Numbered from the stretch's first letter, positions 53,411 to 62,589 are shown. The stretch is DNA of 64,000 nucleotides from Sphingobium jiangsuense (GCF_014196495.1 NZ_JACIDT010000005.1:186001-250000), one strand, 5' to 3'. Translations and numbers: made by a program. The notes: a model not told the origin generated them from the letters alone.

Positions 53411-54559
53411 ATGGTTGGGACAGGAAAGGCAAGTGCGGCCTCGATCGCGCTGGCGGCTGCGCTTTGCGTCGCGGGCGCGGCGCATGCGGTCGAGGTGGAG
53501 CGCAAGCCCGCAGGCACGCTGGCGGACGGCACCGCGGTCGAGTCGATCCGCCTGACCGCCGGAAACGGCGTATCCGCGACGATCCTCACCTATGGCGCGA
53601 CGCTGCAATCGGTGGTCGCGCCCGGCCGCGACGGCAAGCCCGCCGACGTGGTGCTGGGCTATGACGATCTCGATTCCTATGTGAACCGCCCCAATTTCTT
53701 CGGCGTGACGGTGGGCCGCTATGCGAATCGCATCGCCGGCGGGCGCTTCGTGCTCGATGGTCGGACTTATCAGTTGCCGCTCAACGACAAGACCAATTCG
53801 CTGCACGGCGGCGGCGCCGGTTTCGACAAGCAGGTGTGGAAGGTAGCCTCGGTCAAGGCGGGCCCGGTGGCGCGCCTCGTCCTGTCCCGCGTCAGCCCGG
53901 ACGGCGAGGCGGGCTATCCCGGCAAGCTCGACGTGACCGTCACCTATTCGCTGGACGAGGCGGGCGCGCTCACCATCGCCTTCGACGCGCAGACCGACAG
54001 GCCGACCATCGTCAACATGACGAACCACGCGATCTTCAACCTCGCAGGCGAAGGGTCGCCGGAAGGCGCGACCGGCCATCTGCTGACCGTTCCGGCGAAA
54101 GCCTATACGCCGGTGGACGCCACGCTGATCCCGACCGGCGAACTGCGCCCGGTGGAAGGAACGGTGTTCGATTTCCGCCAGCCCCGCCGCATCGCCGACG
54201 GCATTCGCGACGGCCGCGACGAGCAGATCCGCTTCGGGCAGGGCTATGACCATAATTTCGCGCTCGACAAGGGGCTGACCAAGGCGCCCGAACTGGCCGC
54301 CCGCCTGGAGGACCCGGCGTCGGGCCGCGTGCTGGAGGTGCTGACCACCGAGCCGGGCGTGCAGTTCTACACCGGCAATTTCCTCGACGGCACCTATGTC
54401 GGCAAGCAAGGGCACCTCTATCGCATGGGCGACGGCATCGCGCTGGAGCCGCAGAAATTCCCCGACGCGCCGAACAAGCCCGCCTTCGTTTCCGCCCGCG
54501 TCGATCCCGGCAAGCCCTACCGGCATGTCATGATCTACCGCTTTTCCACTCGCCCCTGA
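53411..54559 (+). CDS. galM: Aldose 1-epimerase, secreted
   Basis: A 382-aa mutarotase with a signal peptide ([20 protein letters not shown]), so it acts in the periplasm. It interconverts alpha and beta forms of galactose, arabinose and similar sugars. Family marks: [55 protein letters not shown] (His), [20 protein letters not shown] (His), [12 protein letters not shown] (Asp), [16 protein letters not shown] and the catalytic Glu in [21 protein letters not shown] precedes the ATG. It is followed after 11 bases by the dehydratase gene. Confidence 0.93.
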   Translation: MVGTGKASAASIALAAALCVAGAAHAVEVERKPAGTLADGTAVESIRLTAGNGVSATILTYGATLQSVVAPGRDGKPADVVLGYDDLDSYVNRPNFFGVTVGRYANRIAGGRFVLDGRTYQLPLNDKTNSLHGGGAGFDKQVWKVASVKAGPVARLVLSRVSPDGEAGYPGKLDVTVTYSLDEAGALTIAFDAQTDRPTIVNMTNHAIFNLAGEGSPEGATGHLLTVPAKAYTPVDATLIPTGELRPVEGTVFDFRQPRRIADGIRDGRDEQIRFGQGYDHNFALDKGLTKAPELAARLEDPASGRVLEVLTTEPGVQFYTGNFLDGTYVGKQGHLYRMGDGIALEPQKFPDAPNKPAFVSARVDPGKPYRHVMIYRFSTRP

Positions 54560-54570
54560 CGGGAACCGCA

Positions 54571-56367
54571 ATGACAGACACCCCGAAAAACCAGCTCCGC
54601 TCGCGCGCCTGGTTCAATAACCCCGACAATATCGACATGACCTCGCTCTATCTGGAGCGCTATCTGAATTTCGGGATCAGCCTGGAGGAATTGCGGTCGG
54701 GCAGGCCGATCATCGGCATCGCGCAGACCGGCAGCGACCTTTCCCCGTGCAACCGCCATCACCTCGTGCTGGCCGAGCGCATCCGCGAGGGGATCCGTGA
54801 GGCGGGCGGGATCGCGCTGGAATTCCCGGTCCACCCGATCCAGGAAACCGGAAAGCGCCCCACCGCCGGGCTCGACCGCAACCTCGCCTATCTGGGGCTG
54901 GTCGAGGCGCTCTACGGCTATCCGCTCGACGGCGTGGTGCTGACGACCGGGTGCGACAAGACGACGCCCGCCTGCCTGATGGCGGCGGCGACCGTCAACA
55001 TTCCCGCGATCGCGCTGTCGGTCGGGCCGATGCTCAACGGCTGGCACAAGGGCGAGCGCACCGGGTCGGGCACGATCGTCTGGAAGGGGCGGCAGATGAT
55101 GGCCGCGGGCGAGCTGGACGAGGAGGGCTTCATCAAGCTCGTCGCCTCGTCGGCGCCCTCGACCGGCTATTGCAACACCATGGGCACGGCGACGACGATG
55201 AACAGCCTCGCCGAGGCGCTGGGCATGATGCTGCCCGGATCGGCGGCGATCCCCGCGCCCTATCGCGACCGGCAGGAGGTCGCCTATCACACCGGCAAGC
55301 GCATCGTCGACATGGTGCGGGAGGACCTGAAGCCCTCCGACATCCTGACGCTCGATGCGTTCCGCAACGCGATCGTCGTCAATTCGGCGATCGGCGGATC
55401 GACCAACGCGCCGATCCACCTCGCCGCGCTCGCCCGCCATATCGGCGTCGACCTGCCGCTCAAGGATTGGGAGACGCTGGGCCACAAGATTCCGCTGCTG
55501 GTCAACCTGCAACCGGCGGGCGACTATCTGGGCGAGGATTATTATCGCGCGGGCGGCGTGCCCGCGGTGATCGCGCAGCTGATGGCGCAGGGGCTGATCC
55601 GCGAGGACGCGCTGACCGTCAACGGCCGGACCATCGGCGAGAATTGCCGGGGCGCAATGATCGAGGACGAAAAGGTCATCCGCCCGTTCGACCGGCCGCT
55701 GAAGGAGGAAGCGGGCTTCCTCGTGATGACCGGCAACCTCTTCGACGCCGCGATCATGAAAACCAGCGTCATCAGCGAGGAATTCCGCCAGCGCTACCTT
55801 TCCAACCCGGACGATCCCGACGCGTTCGAAGGCCCGGCGGTGGTGTTCGACGGGCCGGAGGATTATCATCGCCGGATCGACGATCCGTCGCTCGGCATCA
55901 CGCCGGAAACGCTGCTGTTCATGCGCGGCGCGGGGCCGATCGGCTATCCCGGCGCGGCGGAGGTGGTGAACATGCGGCCGCCATCCTACCTCATCACCGA
56001 AGGGGTGAACGCGCTGCCCTGCATCGGCGACGGGCGGCAGTCCGGCACGTCGGGCAGCCCGTCGATCCTCAACGCCTCGCCCGAAGCGGCGGCCAATGGC
56101 GGCCTTGCGCTGCTGCGCACCGGCGACCGGGTGCGCATGGACCTGAAGAAAGGGCGGGTGGACGTGCTGATTTCCGACGAGGAACTGGCCGAGCGTCGCG
56201 CCGCCTTGCTGGCGCAGGGCGGATATCCCTATCCCGAATCGCAAACGCCGTGGCAGGAAATCCAGCGCGCGGTCATCGGCCAGATGAACACCGGCGCGAT
56301 ACTGGAAGGGGCCGAGAAATATCAGCGGATCGCGCAGACGCGCGGCCTGCCCCGCGACAATCATTGA
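54571..56367 (+). CDS. L-arabinonate/D-galactonate dehydratase (IlvD/Edd family)
   Basis: A 598-aa Fe-S dehydratase that turns L-arabinonate (and in homologues D-galactonate or D-fuconate) into the 2-keto-3-deoxy acid. Cluster Cys are visible in [21 protein letters not shown] and [14 protein letters not shown], with the metal-site region [20 protein letters not shown] and the C-terminal [20 protein letters not shown]. The length and N-terminus [20 protein letters not shown] place it with sugar-acid dehydratases rather than biosynthetic IlvD. It is the second gene of the galM unit; the lactonase gene follows 55 bases on. Confidence 0.93.
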   Translation: MTDTPKNQLRSRAWFNNPDNIDMTSLYLERYLNFGISLEELRSGRPIIGIAQTGSDLSPCNRHHLVLAERIREGIREAGGIALEFPVHPIQETGKRPTAGLDRNLAYLGLVEALYGYPLDGVVLTTGCDKTTPACLMAAATVNIPAIALSVGPMLNGWHKGERTGSGTIVWKGRQMMAAGELDEEGFIKLVASSAPSTGYCNTMGTATTMNSLAEALGMMLPGSAAIPAPYRDRQEVAYHTGKRIVDMVREDLKPSDILTLDAFRNAIVVNSAIGGSTNAPIHLAALARHIGVDLPLKDWETLGHKIPLLVNLQPAGDYLGEDYYRAGGVPAVIAQLMAQGLIREDALTVNGRTIGENCRGAMIEDEKVIRPFDRPLKEEAGFLVMTGNLFDAAIMKTSVISEEFRQRYLSNPDDPDAFEGPAVVFDGPEDYHRRIDDPSLGITPETLLFMRGAGPIGYPGAAEVVNMRPPSYLITEGVNALPCIGDGRQSGTSGSPSILNASPEAAANGGLALLRTGDRVRMDLKKGRVDVLISDEELAERRAALLAQGGYPYPESQTPWQEIQRAVIGQMNTGAILEGAEKYQRIAQTRGLPRDNH

Positions 56368-56422
56368 GCGGCGGCACTAAGCAGCGGGCACTGAGCGGCG
56401 CGCCGATATCGGGAGAGAGAGC

Positions 56423-57277
56423 ATGAACCAGTGGCGGCGGATAGAGCGGGACACGCTCGACCTGTTGGGGGAGGGGACATTGTGGTCCGCCCGCGACAAT
56501 GCCGTCTACTGGGTCGATATCCTCGCCCCCGCGCTCAACCGGCTGTCGCTGGGCGACGGGCGGATCGAGCGCTGGGCCATGCCCGAACCGCTGGGCTGGG
56601 TCGCGGAGCGGGCGTCCGGCGGCTTTATCGGCGGGTTCAGGAGCGGTTTTGCGCGCATCGGCCTCGACCCGCTGGCCATCGATCCGCTGCACGATCCCGA
56701 ACCGCATCTGCCCGGCAACCGGATGAACGACGGCAAGGCCGACCGCAGCGGCGCCATCTGGTGCGGCACGATGGACATGGCGGAGGGCGAGGACAGCGGC
56801 TCGCTCTACCGCCTCGCGCCGGACGGCGGCTGCGCGGTGATCGACAGCGGCTATCGCGTGCCCAACGGCCCGGCCTTCTCGGCCTGCGGGCGCTGGCTCT
56901 ATCATTCCGACACCGCGCGCCGGATCATCTACCGCTTCGCGCTGACCGAGACCGGCGCGCAGGACAAGCGGCCCTTCATCCGCTTCGGCGAGGAGGACGG
57001 CTATCCCGACGGCATGACCGTCGATCGCGACGGCGGCCTGTGGGTCGCCCATTGGGGCGGCGGGCGCATCAGCCGCTTCACGCCGGAAGGCGCGCTGGAC
57101 CGCAGCATTGCCCTGCCCGCGCGGCAGGTCACCAACATCAGCTTCGCCGGGCAGGAGCTGGACCGGATGTTCGTCACCTCCGCCGCCATCGGCCTGCCGC
57201 CTTCCGCCGATGACGGCGCGCTGTTCGAGGTGGAGAGCGGCGCCGTCGGCCTGCCGGGCTGCTACTATCGCGGATAG
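56423..57277 (+). CDS. SMP-30/gluconolactonase-family sugar lactonase
   Basis: A 284-aa six-bladed propeller lactonase, opening L-arabino- or D-galactono-lactone made by the 1-dehydrogenase. Metal ligands are visible: Glu in DLLGEGTLWSARDNAVYWVD, Asn and Asp in GNRMNDGKADRSGAIWCGTM, Asn in YRVPNGPAFSACGRWLYHSD, and Asp in GYPDGMTVDRDGGLWVAHWG. No signal peptide, so cytoplasmic, as its substrate is. GGGAGAGAGAG precedes the ATG. It is the last gene of the arabinose/galactose unit; the HerA-like gene follows 62 bases on and is unrelated. Confidence 0.93.
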   Translation: MNQWRRIERDTLDLLGEGTLWSARDNAVYWVDILAPALNRLSLGDGRIERWAMPEPLGWVAERASGGFIGGFRSGFARIGLDPLAIDPLHDPEPHLPGNRMNDGKADRSGAIWCGTMDMAEGEDSGSLYRLAPDGGCAVIDSGYRVPNGPAFSACGRWLYHSDTARRIIYRFALTETGAQDKRPFIRFGEEDGYPDGMTVDRDGGLWVAHWGGGRISRFTPEGALDRSIALPARQVTNISFAGQELDRMFVTSAAIGLPPSADDGALFEVESGAVGLPGCYYRG

Positions 57278-57339
57278 CCGGTCGCGCCCGGTGCGCTGCC
57301 CCCTTGCCCTTCCGGGCGGCTTACGCCAAGGAAGCGGGC

Positions 57340-58827
57340 GTGAGTTCATCTATCGTCATAGGCACCGATCCGAACGGGGCGCCGGTCCCGGTCGACATGG
57401 AGGAATTGCTGGCCACGCGCCTGCTCGTGCAGGGCAATAGCGGGTCCGGCAAGTCGCACCTGTTGCGCCGGATGCTGGAGGAAAGCGCCCGCATGGTGCA
57501 GCAGGTGATCATCGACCCGGAGGGCGATTTCGTCACCCTGTCCGAGCCGTTCGGCCATGTGGTGATCGACGGCGCGGCCCATGACGGGCGGGAGATAGAG
57601 CGACTCGCCTCGCGCATCCGCGCCCATCGCGCCTCGGTGGTGCTGGCATTGGACGGGTTGGAGCTGGAAGCGCAGATGCGCTGCGCCGCGCAGTTTCTCT
57701 CTACCCTGTTCGACGCGCCGCGCGACCATTGGTACCCGGCGCTGGTGGTGGTGGACGAGGCGCAGATGTTCGCGCCCGCCGCCGCCGGGGACGTTTCCGA
57801 CGATACGCGCCGGCTCTCGCTCGCGGCGATGACCAATTTGATGTGCCGGGGGCGCAAGCGCGGCCTTGCGGGCGTCATCGCGACGCAGCGCCTTGCCAAG
57901 CTCGCCAAGAATGTCGCGGCCGAGGCGTCGAACTTCCTGATGGGGCGCACCTTCCTCGATATCGACATGGCCCGCGCCGCCGACCTGCTGGGCATGGAGC
58001 GCAGGCAGGCCGAGCAGATTCGCGATCTGGAGCGCGGCCGCTTCCTCGCGCTCGGCCCGGCCATCTGCCGCCGTCCGGTGTCGGTGAAGATCGGCAATGT
58101 GCAGACCAGCGCGCGCACCTCCTCGCACAAGCTGATGCCGCTGCCCACCGCGCCGAGCGAGGAGATGACCGCGATGCTGTTCGAACGCAGCGAGGGCGAG
58201 GAGGAGATGCTGAGCGTCGGCGCCCCCGAACCGGCGCATGCGGAGCAGGACAGCGACGCGCTGATCGACCGGATATCGCATTTCGAGCTGGGCAAGACCG
58301 ACGAGGAAAAGGCCGAAGAAGCCGGCCGCCCCGCCGTGGCCGACCTGTTCGACACCAGCGATGAGGTGATGACCGAAATCCTCAACGAAATGGTGGAGGA
58401 CCCGGACTGTGCGTTCCAGCCCATCGCCGCCCTCTATCAGGATTTCACCGTGCGCTGCCGGATGCGGCAGCTCGCTCGCGCGCCGATCGACCTGCCCGCC
58501 TTCCGCCGCCGCTATGCGATCGCGCAGGCGGGCATCGCCAACCCCGCCGACCCGCGCTGGGCCGACGCGCTGACGCTGTCCGAGCGGGTGAGCGAGGACA
58601 TATTGGCCCCGTTCCTGATGCTTGCCCATGCGGCGATCGAAGGCGCGCCCTGCCCCAATGACGAGGATATCGCACGCGCCTACGGCACCCAGTCGGCGGG
58701 CCGCGTGCGCCGCCTGATCGAGTATATGGAGCGCAACAACCTGATCGTCATCCGCACCGATTTCGGCGGGCGGCGGTCGATCGGCATTCCCGAACTCGGC
58801 CTCACCACCGCGCCGATGGAGGGCTGA
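57340..58827 (+). CDS. HerA-like ATPase
   Basis: A 495-aa P-loop ATPase of the HerA/FtsK-type group (DUF853-like helicase). The Walker A motif is QGNSGSGKSH at residues 31-40, Walker B is ALVVVDEAQMF, and the arginine-rich segment LMCRGRKRGLAGVIATQRLA follows. A second acidic region (FERSEGEEEMLSVG onward) leads to a C-terminal helical part with a winged-helix-like end (AYGTQSAGRVRRLIEYMERN). GTG 57340 is chosen for AAGGAAG before it. No nuclease NurA or other partner is next to it. Five bases later comes a small conserved gene. Role in DNA handling is inferred from the family. Confidence 0.85.
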   Translation: MSSSIVIGTDPNGAPVPVDMEELLATRLLVQGNSGSGKSHLLRRMLEESARMVQQVIIDPEGDFVTLSEPFGHVVIDGAAHDGREIERLASRIRAHRASVVLALDGLELEAQMRCAAQFLSTLFDAPRDHWYPALVVVDEAQMFAPAAAGDVSDDTRRLSLAAMTNLMCRGRKRGLAGVIATQRLAKLAKNVAAEASNFLMGRTFLDIDMARAADLLGMERRQAEQIRDLERGRFLALGPAICRRPVSVKIGNVQTSARTSSHKLMPLPTAPSEEMTAMLFERSEGEEEMLSVGAPEPAHAEQDSDALIDRISHFELGKTDEEKAEEAGRPAVADLFDTSDEVMTEILNEMVEDPDCAFQPIAALYQDFTVRCRMRQLARAPIDLPAFRRRYAIAQAGIANPADPRWADALTLSERVSEDILAPFLMLAHAAIEGAPCPNDEDIARAYGTQSAGRVRRLIEYMERNNLIVIRTDFGGRRSIGIPELGLTTAPMEG

Positions 58828-58831
58828 GCGG

Positions 58832-59116
58832 ATGGACCTCGACATATTGCTCCACCATTATTTCGGCACGGCCTCGCTGGAGGAGGCGGACGAGGGAGCG
58901 CTGGTTCTCGGCAAGGAACGGCTCGCCATCGATTTCGGGTCGGAGCGGGAACCGGGCCGCCGCTTCGCGCTGTGGACGCTGATGGACGCGCTCGGCACCG
59001 CGCCGGTCCCCGCCGAGGCCTTTGCGGAAGCCGAGGACGCGCCATTGCGCGCGGCGGCGGAGGCTTATCTGACGGCGGCCTGGCGGATGGAGCGATATGG
59101 AGAGGGGGATGAGTGA
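58832..59116 (+). CDS. Small hypothetical protein
   Basis: A 94-aa acidic, mostly helical protein with no family recognised. The N-terminus MDLDILLHHYFGTASLEEAD and the middle RRFALWTLMDALGTAPVPAE look like a compact helical bundle. No signal peptide or membrane helix. It lies 4 bases after the HerA-like gene and overlaps the phosphatase gene by 8 bases, so it is co-translated with them and is probably real. Confidence 0.75.
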   Translation: MDLDILLHHYFGTASLEEADEGALVLGKERLAIDFGSEREPGRRFALWTLMDALGTAPVPAEAFAEAEDAPLRAAAEAYLTAAWRMERYGEGDE

Positions 59117-59582
59117 TCCGCGCGAACCGGCGGTGCTGTTCGTCTGCCTCGGCAATATCTGCCGCTCGCCGCTCGCCGAGGCGGCGTTCCGCGCCGAGGC
59201 GGAACGGGCGGGGCTGGCGGCGTTCGCGGATTCGGCGGGCACCGGCGACTGGCATGTCGGCAATCCGCCCGACCCGCGCGCGCAGGCCGAGGCGCTGCGC
59301 CACGGCCTCGACATTTCGCGCTACCGGGCGCGGCAGGTGAGAGTGGAGGATTTCCTGCGCTTCACCCATGTCTTCGCGCTCGACACATCGAATTTCGACA
59401 CTCTGCGCCGCCTCGTCCCCGGCAACGGGCGGGCGAGCCTCTCGCTGCTGATGGATCTGGTGCCGGGGCGCGAGGGCAGCAGCGTTATCGACCCCTATTT
59501 CGGCGGGCCGGAAGGATTCGAGGAAACATGGGCCGACGTGTCCGCCGCCGCGCGGGCGCTGGTCGAAAGGCTCGCAAGGTGA
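59109..59582 (+). CDS. Low-molecular-weight protein tyrosine phosphatase
   Basis: A 157-aa phosphatase with the P-loop VLFVCLGNICRSPLAEAAFR, where the Cys attacks and the Arg binds phosphate, and the general-acid Asp in SSVIDPYFGGPEGFEETW. The size is right for the family. It may act on tyrosine-phosphorylated proteins; no kinase is near. ATG 59109 fits the family N-terminus. It overlaps the previous gene by 8 bases and the next by TGATG. Confidence 0.93.
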   Translation: MSDPREPAVLFVCLGNICRSPLAEAAFRAEAERAGLAAFADSAGTGDWHVGNPPDPRAQAEALRHGLDISRYRARQVRVEDFLRFTHVFALDTSNFDTLRRLVPGNGRASLSLLMDLVPGREGSSVIDPYFGGPEGFEETWADVSAAARALVERLAR

Positions 59583-59998
59583 TGCGGCAGGCGACGACGA
59601 TGCTGGAAGTCGCCACGCCCGGCACCGGCCTCGTCGAGATCACCGATGCGGTGACCCGCTGGGTGGCGGAACAGCGCATGGGCGAGGGGCTGCTGACCCT
59701 GTTCTGCCGCCACACCTCGGCGTCGCTGCTGATCCAGGAAAATGCCGCGCCGGAGGTGAAGGACGACCTGATCGCCTTCTTCGCCCGCATCGCGCCGGAG
59801 GATGGCCGCTATCTCCATGACGATGAGGGGCCGGACGACATGCCCGCCCATATCCGCGCCGCGCTGACGCAGGCGCAGCTTTCGGTGCCGCTGGTCGGCG
59901 GGCGGCTGGCGCTCGGCACCTGGCAGGGCGTCTATCTGTTCGAGCATCGCCGGCGGCCGCACCGCCGCACCGTCGCGCTGCACCTGCTGGGGGAATAG
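59582..59998 (+). CDS. yjbQ: YjbQ-family protein
   Basis: A 138-aa protein of the UPF0047/YjbQ family: TLFCRHTSASLLIQENAAPE, the HDDEGPDDMPAHIRAALTQA segment with conserved His/Asp, and LGTWQGVYLFEHRRRPHRRT. Members bind metal and show weak thiamine-phosphate-synthase-like activity, but the true role is not settled. ATG 59582 overlaps the phosphatase stop (TGATG). Confidence 0.9.
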   Translation: MRQATTMLEVATPGTGLVEITDAVTRWVAEQRMGEGLLTLFCRHTSASLLIQENAAPEVKDDLIAFFARIAPEDGRYLHDDEGPDDMPAHIRAALTQAQLSVPLVGGRLALGTWQGVYLFEHRRRPHRRTVALHLLGE

Positions 59999-60000
59999 CC

Positions 60001-60486
60001 ATGAGTCTGGAAAGCGCGCGGCGCTGGCTTGCCGAGCATGCGCCCGATGTCGCGATCATCGAGGCGGAGCAATCGACCGCCACCGTGCAGGAGGCCGCCG
60101 CCGCTTTGGGCGTCGCACCGGCGCGCATCGCCAAGACGCTGGCGATCCGGGTGAAGGACGAGGTGTTCCTGCTGGTGACGCGGGGCGATGCGCGGCTCGA
60201 CAATGCGAAGACCAAGGCGGCGTTCGGCGCCCGCCCTCGCATGCTCGACCCGGACGAGACGCTGGCGCTGACCGGCCATGCGGTGGGCGGCGTCTGCCCC
60301 TTCGGCCTCGCCACCGACCTGCCGGTCTGCTGCGACCGCTCGCTGGAGGCGTTCGACACGGTGTTCCCGGCGGCGGGATCGCTCAACAGCTCGGTCGAGC
60401 TGACGCCCGCGCGGCTGGCGGCGCTGACCGGCGCGCGCTGGGTCGACATCAGCCGCCTGCCCGAAGATGCGGCCAGCGGCGCATGA
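60001..60486 (+). CDS. YbaK/ProX-type aminoacyl-tRNA deacylase
   Basis: A 161-aa protein of the YbaK/ProRS-editing-domain family, which clears mischarged tRNAs. Visible: STATVQEAAAALGVAPARIA, KTLAIRVKDEVFLLVTRGD, ALTGHAVGGVCPFGLATDLP (the G-x-x-P loop) and VFPAAGSLNSSVELTPARL. The exact tRNA is unknown. It starts 2 bases after yjbQ ends and overlaps the cupin gene by ATGA. Confidence 0.9.
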   Translation: MSLESARRWLAEHAPDVAIIEAEQSTATVQEAAAALGVAPARIAKTLAIRVKDEVFLLVTRGDARLDNAKTKAAFGARPRMLDPDETLALTGHAVGGVCPFGLATDLPVCCDRSLEAFDTVFPAAGSLNSSVELTPARLAALTGARWVDISRLPEDAASGA

Positions 60487-60812
60487 CCGGCAACCTGCTC
60501 CATCCGTTGCCCGATGCGCGCGGCGGGGAGGTGTTCGAGACGCTGCTCGCCCGGCCCGGCGTGCGGGTGGAGCGGATCGTCTCGCACGGGCAGGCGACGC
60601 CGGAGGAAGCGCCCTATTGCCAGCCGCACGACGAATGGGTGCTGCTGCTCGCCGGGCAGGCGCGGCTGTGGATCGAGGGCGAGGGGGAGATCGCCCTTGC
60701 CCCCGGCGACCGGCGGCTGATCCCGGCGGGGACGGCGCATCGCGTGACATGGACCGCGCCCGACGAGCCGACCGTCTGGCTGGCGCTGCATTTCGGGGAG
60801 GAGGAAGGCTGA
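60483..60812 (+). CDS. Small cupin protein
   Basis: A 109-aa single cupin barrel: PYCQPHDEWVLLLAGQARLW holds one set of metal-type residues (His, Glu) and PGDRRLIPAGTAHRVTWTAP the later His. Proteins like this are common in sphingomonads and often lack a known role. It overlaps its neighbours by ATGA and TGATG, so it is translated as part of the run. Confidence 0.85.
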   Translation: MTGNLLHPLPDARGGEVFETLLARPGVRVERIVSHGQATPEEAPYCQPHDEWVLLLAGQARLWIEGEGEIALAPGDRRLIPAGTAHRVTWTAPDEPTVWLALHFGEEEG

Positions 60813-61015
60813 TGGGCGACGTGGTCAATCTGCGCCAGGCGCGCAAGCGCTTCGCCCGCAAGGCGGCCGAGGACAAGGCGGCGGAAAACCGTGCCCGCCA
60901 CGGCCTCACCAAGGCGGAAAAGCTGCGGCAGCGCGACGAGGCGGAACGGCAGGCGCGGGCAATCGACGGCGCGCGGCGCGAAGGGGCGGACGGCATGGAA
61001 GAGAGGAAGGACTGA
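60812..61015 (+). CDS. DUF4169-type small basic protein
   Basis: A 67-aa, highly charged helical protein with the DUF4169 pattern: MGDVVNLRQARKRFARKAAE followed by ENRARHGLTKAEKLRQRDEA. Found widely in alphaproteobacteria; function unknown. It is coupled on both sides by TGATG overlaps. Confidence 0.85.
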   Translation: MGDVVNLRQARKRFARKAAEDKAAENRARHGLTKAEKLRQRDEAERQARAIDGARREGADGMEERKD

Positions 61016-61218
61016 TGCGATCGACCTTCGGCGGCGCGACGGTGCGCCTCTATCATCTCGACGACGCGGCCGAGGGCGGCGCAGCGACGACCCTGCTCTA
61101 CGGATCGCTGGACGAGGCGCTGCGCGTCGCGGCGAGCCAGCCGGAGGAGGTGCAGGCGGGCCTGTTCATCGCCACCGACAATGACGTTATCGCCTATCTC
61201 GATCTAATCGAGGAATAA
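61015..61218 (+). CDS. Small hypothetical protein
   Basis: A 67-aa acidic protein with no family recognised (TVRLYHLDDAAEGGAATTLL, then DNDVIAYLDLIEE at the end). No signal peptide or membrane helix. It is the last gene of the coupled run, starting by TGATG overlap with the DUF4169-type gene, which is the main evidence that it is expressed. Confidence 0.72.
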   Translation: MRSTFGGATVRLYHLDDAAEGGAATTLLYGSLDEALRVAASQPEEVQAGLFIATDNDVIAYLDLIEE

Positions 61219-61248
61219 TCGGGCTGTAGACATATTTTGTCACGAAAC

Positions 61249-61281
61249 GGAAAATACCGGAAATACTAAAGAAAATACCGG
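61249..61281. repeat. Direct repeat upstream of the TorF gene
   Basis: GAAAATACCGG occurs at 61250-61260 and 61271-61281, a spacing of 21 bases or two helical turns, in an AT-rich stretch 176 bases before the TorF start. This suits tandem binding of a regulator, though none is identified. Confidence 0.5.
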
Positions 61282-61291
61282 TTCACAAAAT

Positions 61292-61307
61292 GTTGCTCCA
61301 AAGCAAC
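61292..61307. promoter_or_regulatory. Short perfect stem-loop
   Basis: GTTGCT-CCAA-AGCAAC, a 6-bp stem with a 4-base loop, 11 bases after the direct repeats and 150 bases before TorF. It is followed by GATTCAATAATAATG, with no T-run, so an operator or leader hairpin is more likely than a terminator. Confidence 0.4.
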
Positions 61308-61456
61308 GATTCAATAATAATGTGCTGCACCTGCGAACAAACGCTTCGCGATCCGGAAAAGAGGAAATAGAAAATCCTCATCGCCCGAACGCGGTCGCGC
61401 AAAGAACCGTGGCGGGTCGATGCAGGAAGGGACACTCCATTGAAAAGGGAGATCCC

Positions 61457-62275
61457 ATGAAGAAAATCACTGCCTTTGCAGCCCTGCTGCTTTCCAGCAC
61501 CCCCGCATATGCGCAAACCGAGGCGCCGGCCGGACCCGTCTCCGTTTCGGGCAGCGTCGCGCTCGTTTCCGACTATCGTTTCCGCGGCGTATCGCAGAGC
61601 GACAAGGAAATGGCGGTTCAGGGCGGCCTGACCGTTTCCCATGAAAGCGGCGTCTATGTCGGCACCTGGGCGTCGAACCTCGCCGGCTGGGGCACGTTCG
61701 GCGGGTCCAACATGGAGCTGGATCTGTTCGGCGGCTATGCGATCCCGCTCGGCGGGGCGACGCTGGACGTGGGCCTGACCTGGTATATGTACCCCGGCGG
61801 CCTCGACACCACCGATTTCGCCGAGCCCTATGTGAAGCTGTCGGGCGATGTCGGCCCGGCCAGCCTGCTGCTCGGCGTCGCCTATGCGCCCAAGCAGAAG
61901 GCGCTGGGCAATACCGACCCGACCGTCCACCCGGCGGGCCGTCCCGGTGACAAGGAGGATAATCTCTACATCTGGGCCGATGCCAGCACCGCGGTTCCCG
62001 ATACGCCGCTGACGCTGAAGGCGCATCTGGGCTATTCGGACGGCAACCCCGGCCTCGGCCCCAACGGCACGAGCATCGCGCCGACCGGCAAATATCTCGA
62101 CTGGATGCTGGGCGCCGACCTCGCGGTCGGGCCGGTGACGCTGGGCGTGTCCTATGTCGATACCGATATCGGCCGGTCCGAAGCGGCCCGCCTGGGCGGC
62201 GGCTTCGCCTCGTCCAAGAACGGATCGTCCATCTCCTCGGGCCGGGTGGTCTTTTCGGTCTCGGCGGGATTCTGA
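61457..62275 (+). CDS. TorF-family putative porin
   Basis: A 272-aa outer-membrane protein with a signal peptide (KKITAFAALLLSSTPAYAQT) and a beta-barrel starting VSVSGSVALVSDYRFRGVSQ, the signature of the TorF family, and ending VVFSVSAGF with a C-terminal Phe. Alternating strands such as YVGTWASNLAGW and LDVGLTWYMYPGGL support a small barrel. The family is common in proteobacteria; solute unknown. AAAAGGGAGATCCC precedes the ATG. It is a single-gene unit, ending in a clear terminator. Confidence 0.92.
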   Translation: MKKITAFAALLLSSTPAYAQTEAPAGPVSVSGSVALVSDYRFRGVSQSDKEMAVQGGLTVSHESGVYVGTWASNLAGWGTFGGSNMELDLFGGYAIPLGGATLDVGLTWYMYPGGLDTTDFAEPYVKLSGDVGPASLLLGVAYAPKQKALGNTDPTVHPAGRPGDKEDNLYIWADASTAVPDTPLTLKAHLGYSDGNPGLGPNGTSIAPTGKYLDWMLGADLAVGPVTLGVSYVDTDIGRSEAARLGGGFASSKNGSSISSGRVVFSVSAGF

Positions 62276-62303
62276 GCCAAGGTCCGTTCGCGGGCGCAGG
62301 AAG

Positions 62304-62331
62304 GGCCGCATCCTTGGGGTGCGGCCTTTTT
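62304..62331 (+). terminator. Rho-independent terminator of the TorF gene
   Basis: GGCCGCA (62304-62310) pairs with TGCGGCC (62320-62326), loop TCCTTGGGG, followed by TTTTT, starting about 30 bases after the porin stop. Confidence 0.9.
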
Positions 62332-62382
62332 CATGGTGATGATTTGGGTGAGCCCATGGCTGCGGAATGATGGGTTTGGGTA

Positions 62383-62589
62383 GGTTAGCGGACATATCGT
62401 GCTGGAGTAGAAAGTTCACGCGGAGACGCGGAGGCGCGGAGAAGGACGTTCCGGGCCGCAGGCCCCATTTCATTCTCCTTGCGTCGGTTGCCGGGGTGAA
62501 TGACGAGGGAAAGCGCTTCGCGCTACCATCTCTCCGCGTCTCCGCGCCTCCGCGTGAAACCAATCTTCTACGTCCGCTCCCGGCCGAAA
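62383..62589 (-). repeat. 207-bp repeat, copy B (inverted relative to copy A)
   Basis: Reverse complement of 51668-51874 with one base difference seen. Both copies start and end at the same bases (GGTTAGCGG at one end, CGGCCGAAA at the other), so they are copies of one defined element. It lies between the TorF terminator and the DUF1345 gene; the gap 62276-62693 holds nothing else recognised. Confidence 0.9.
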
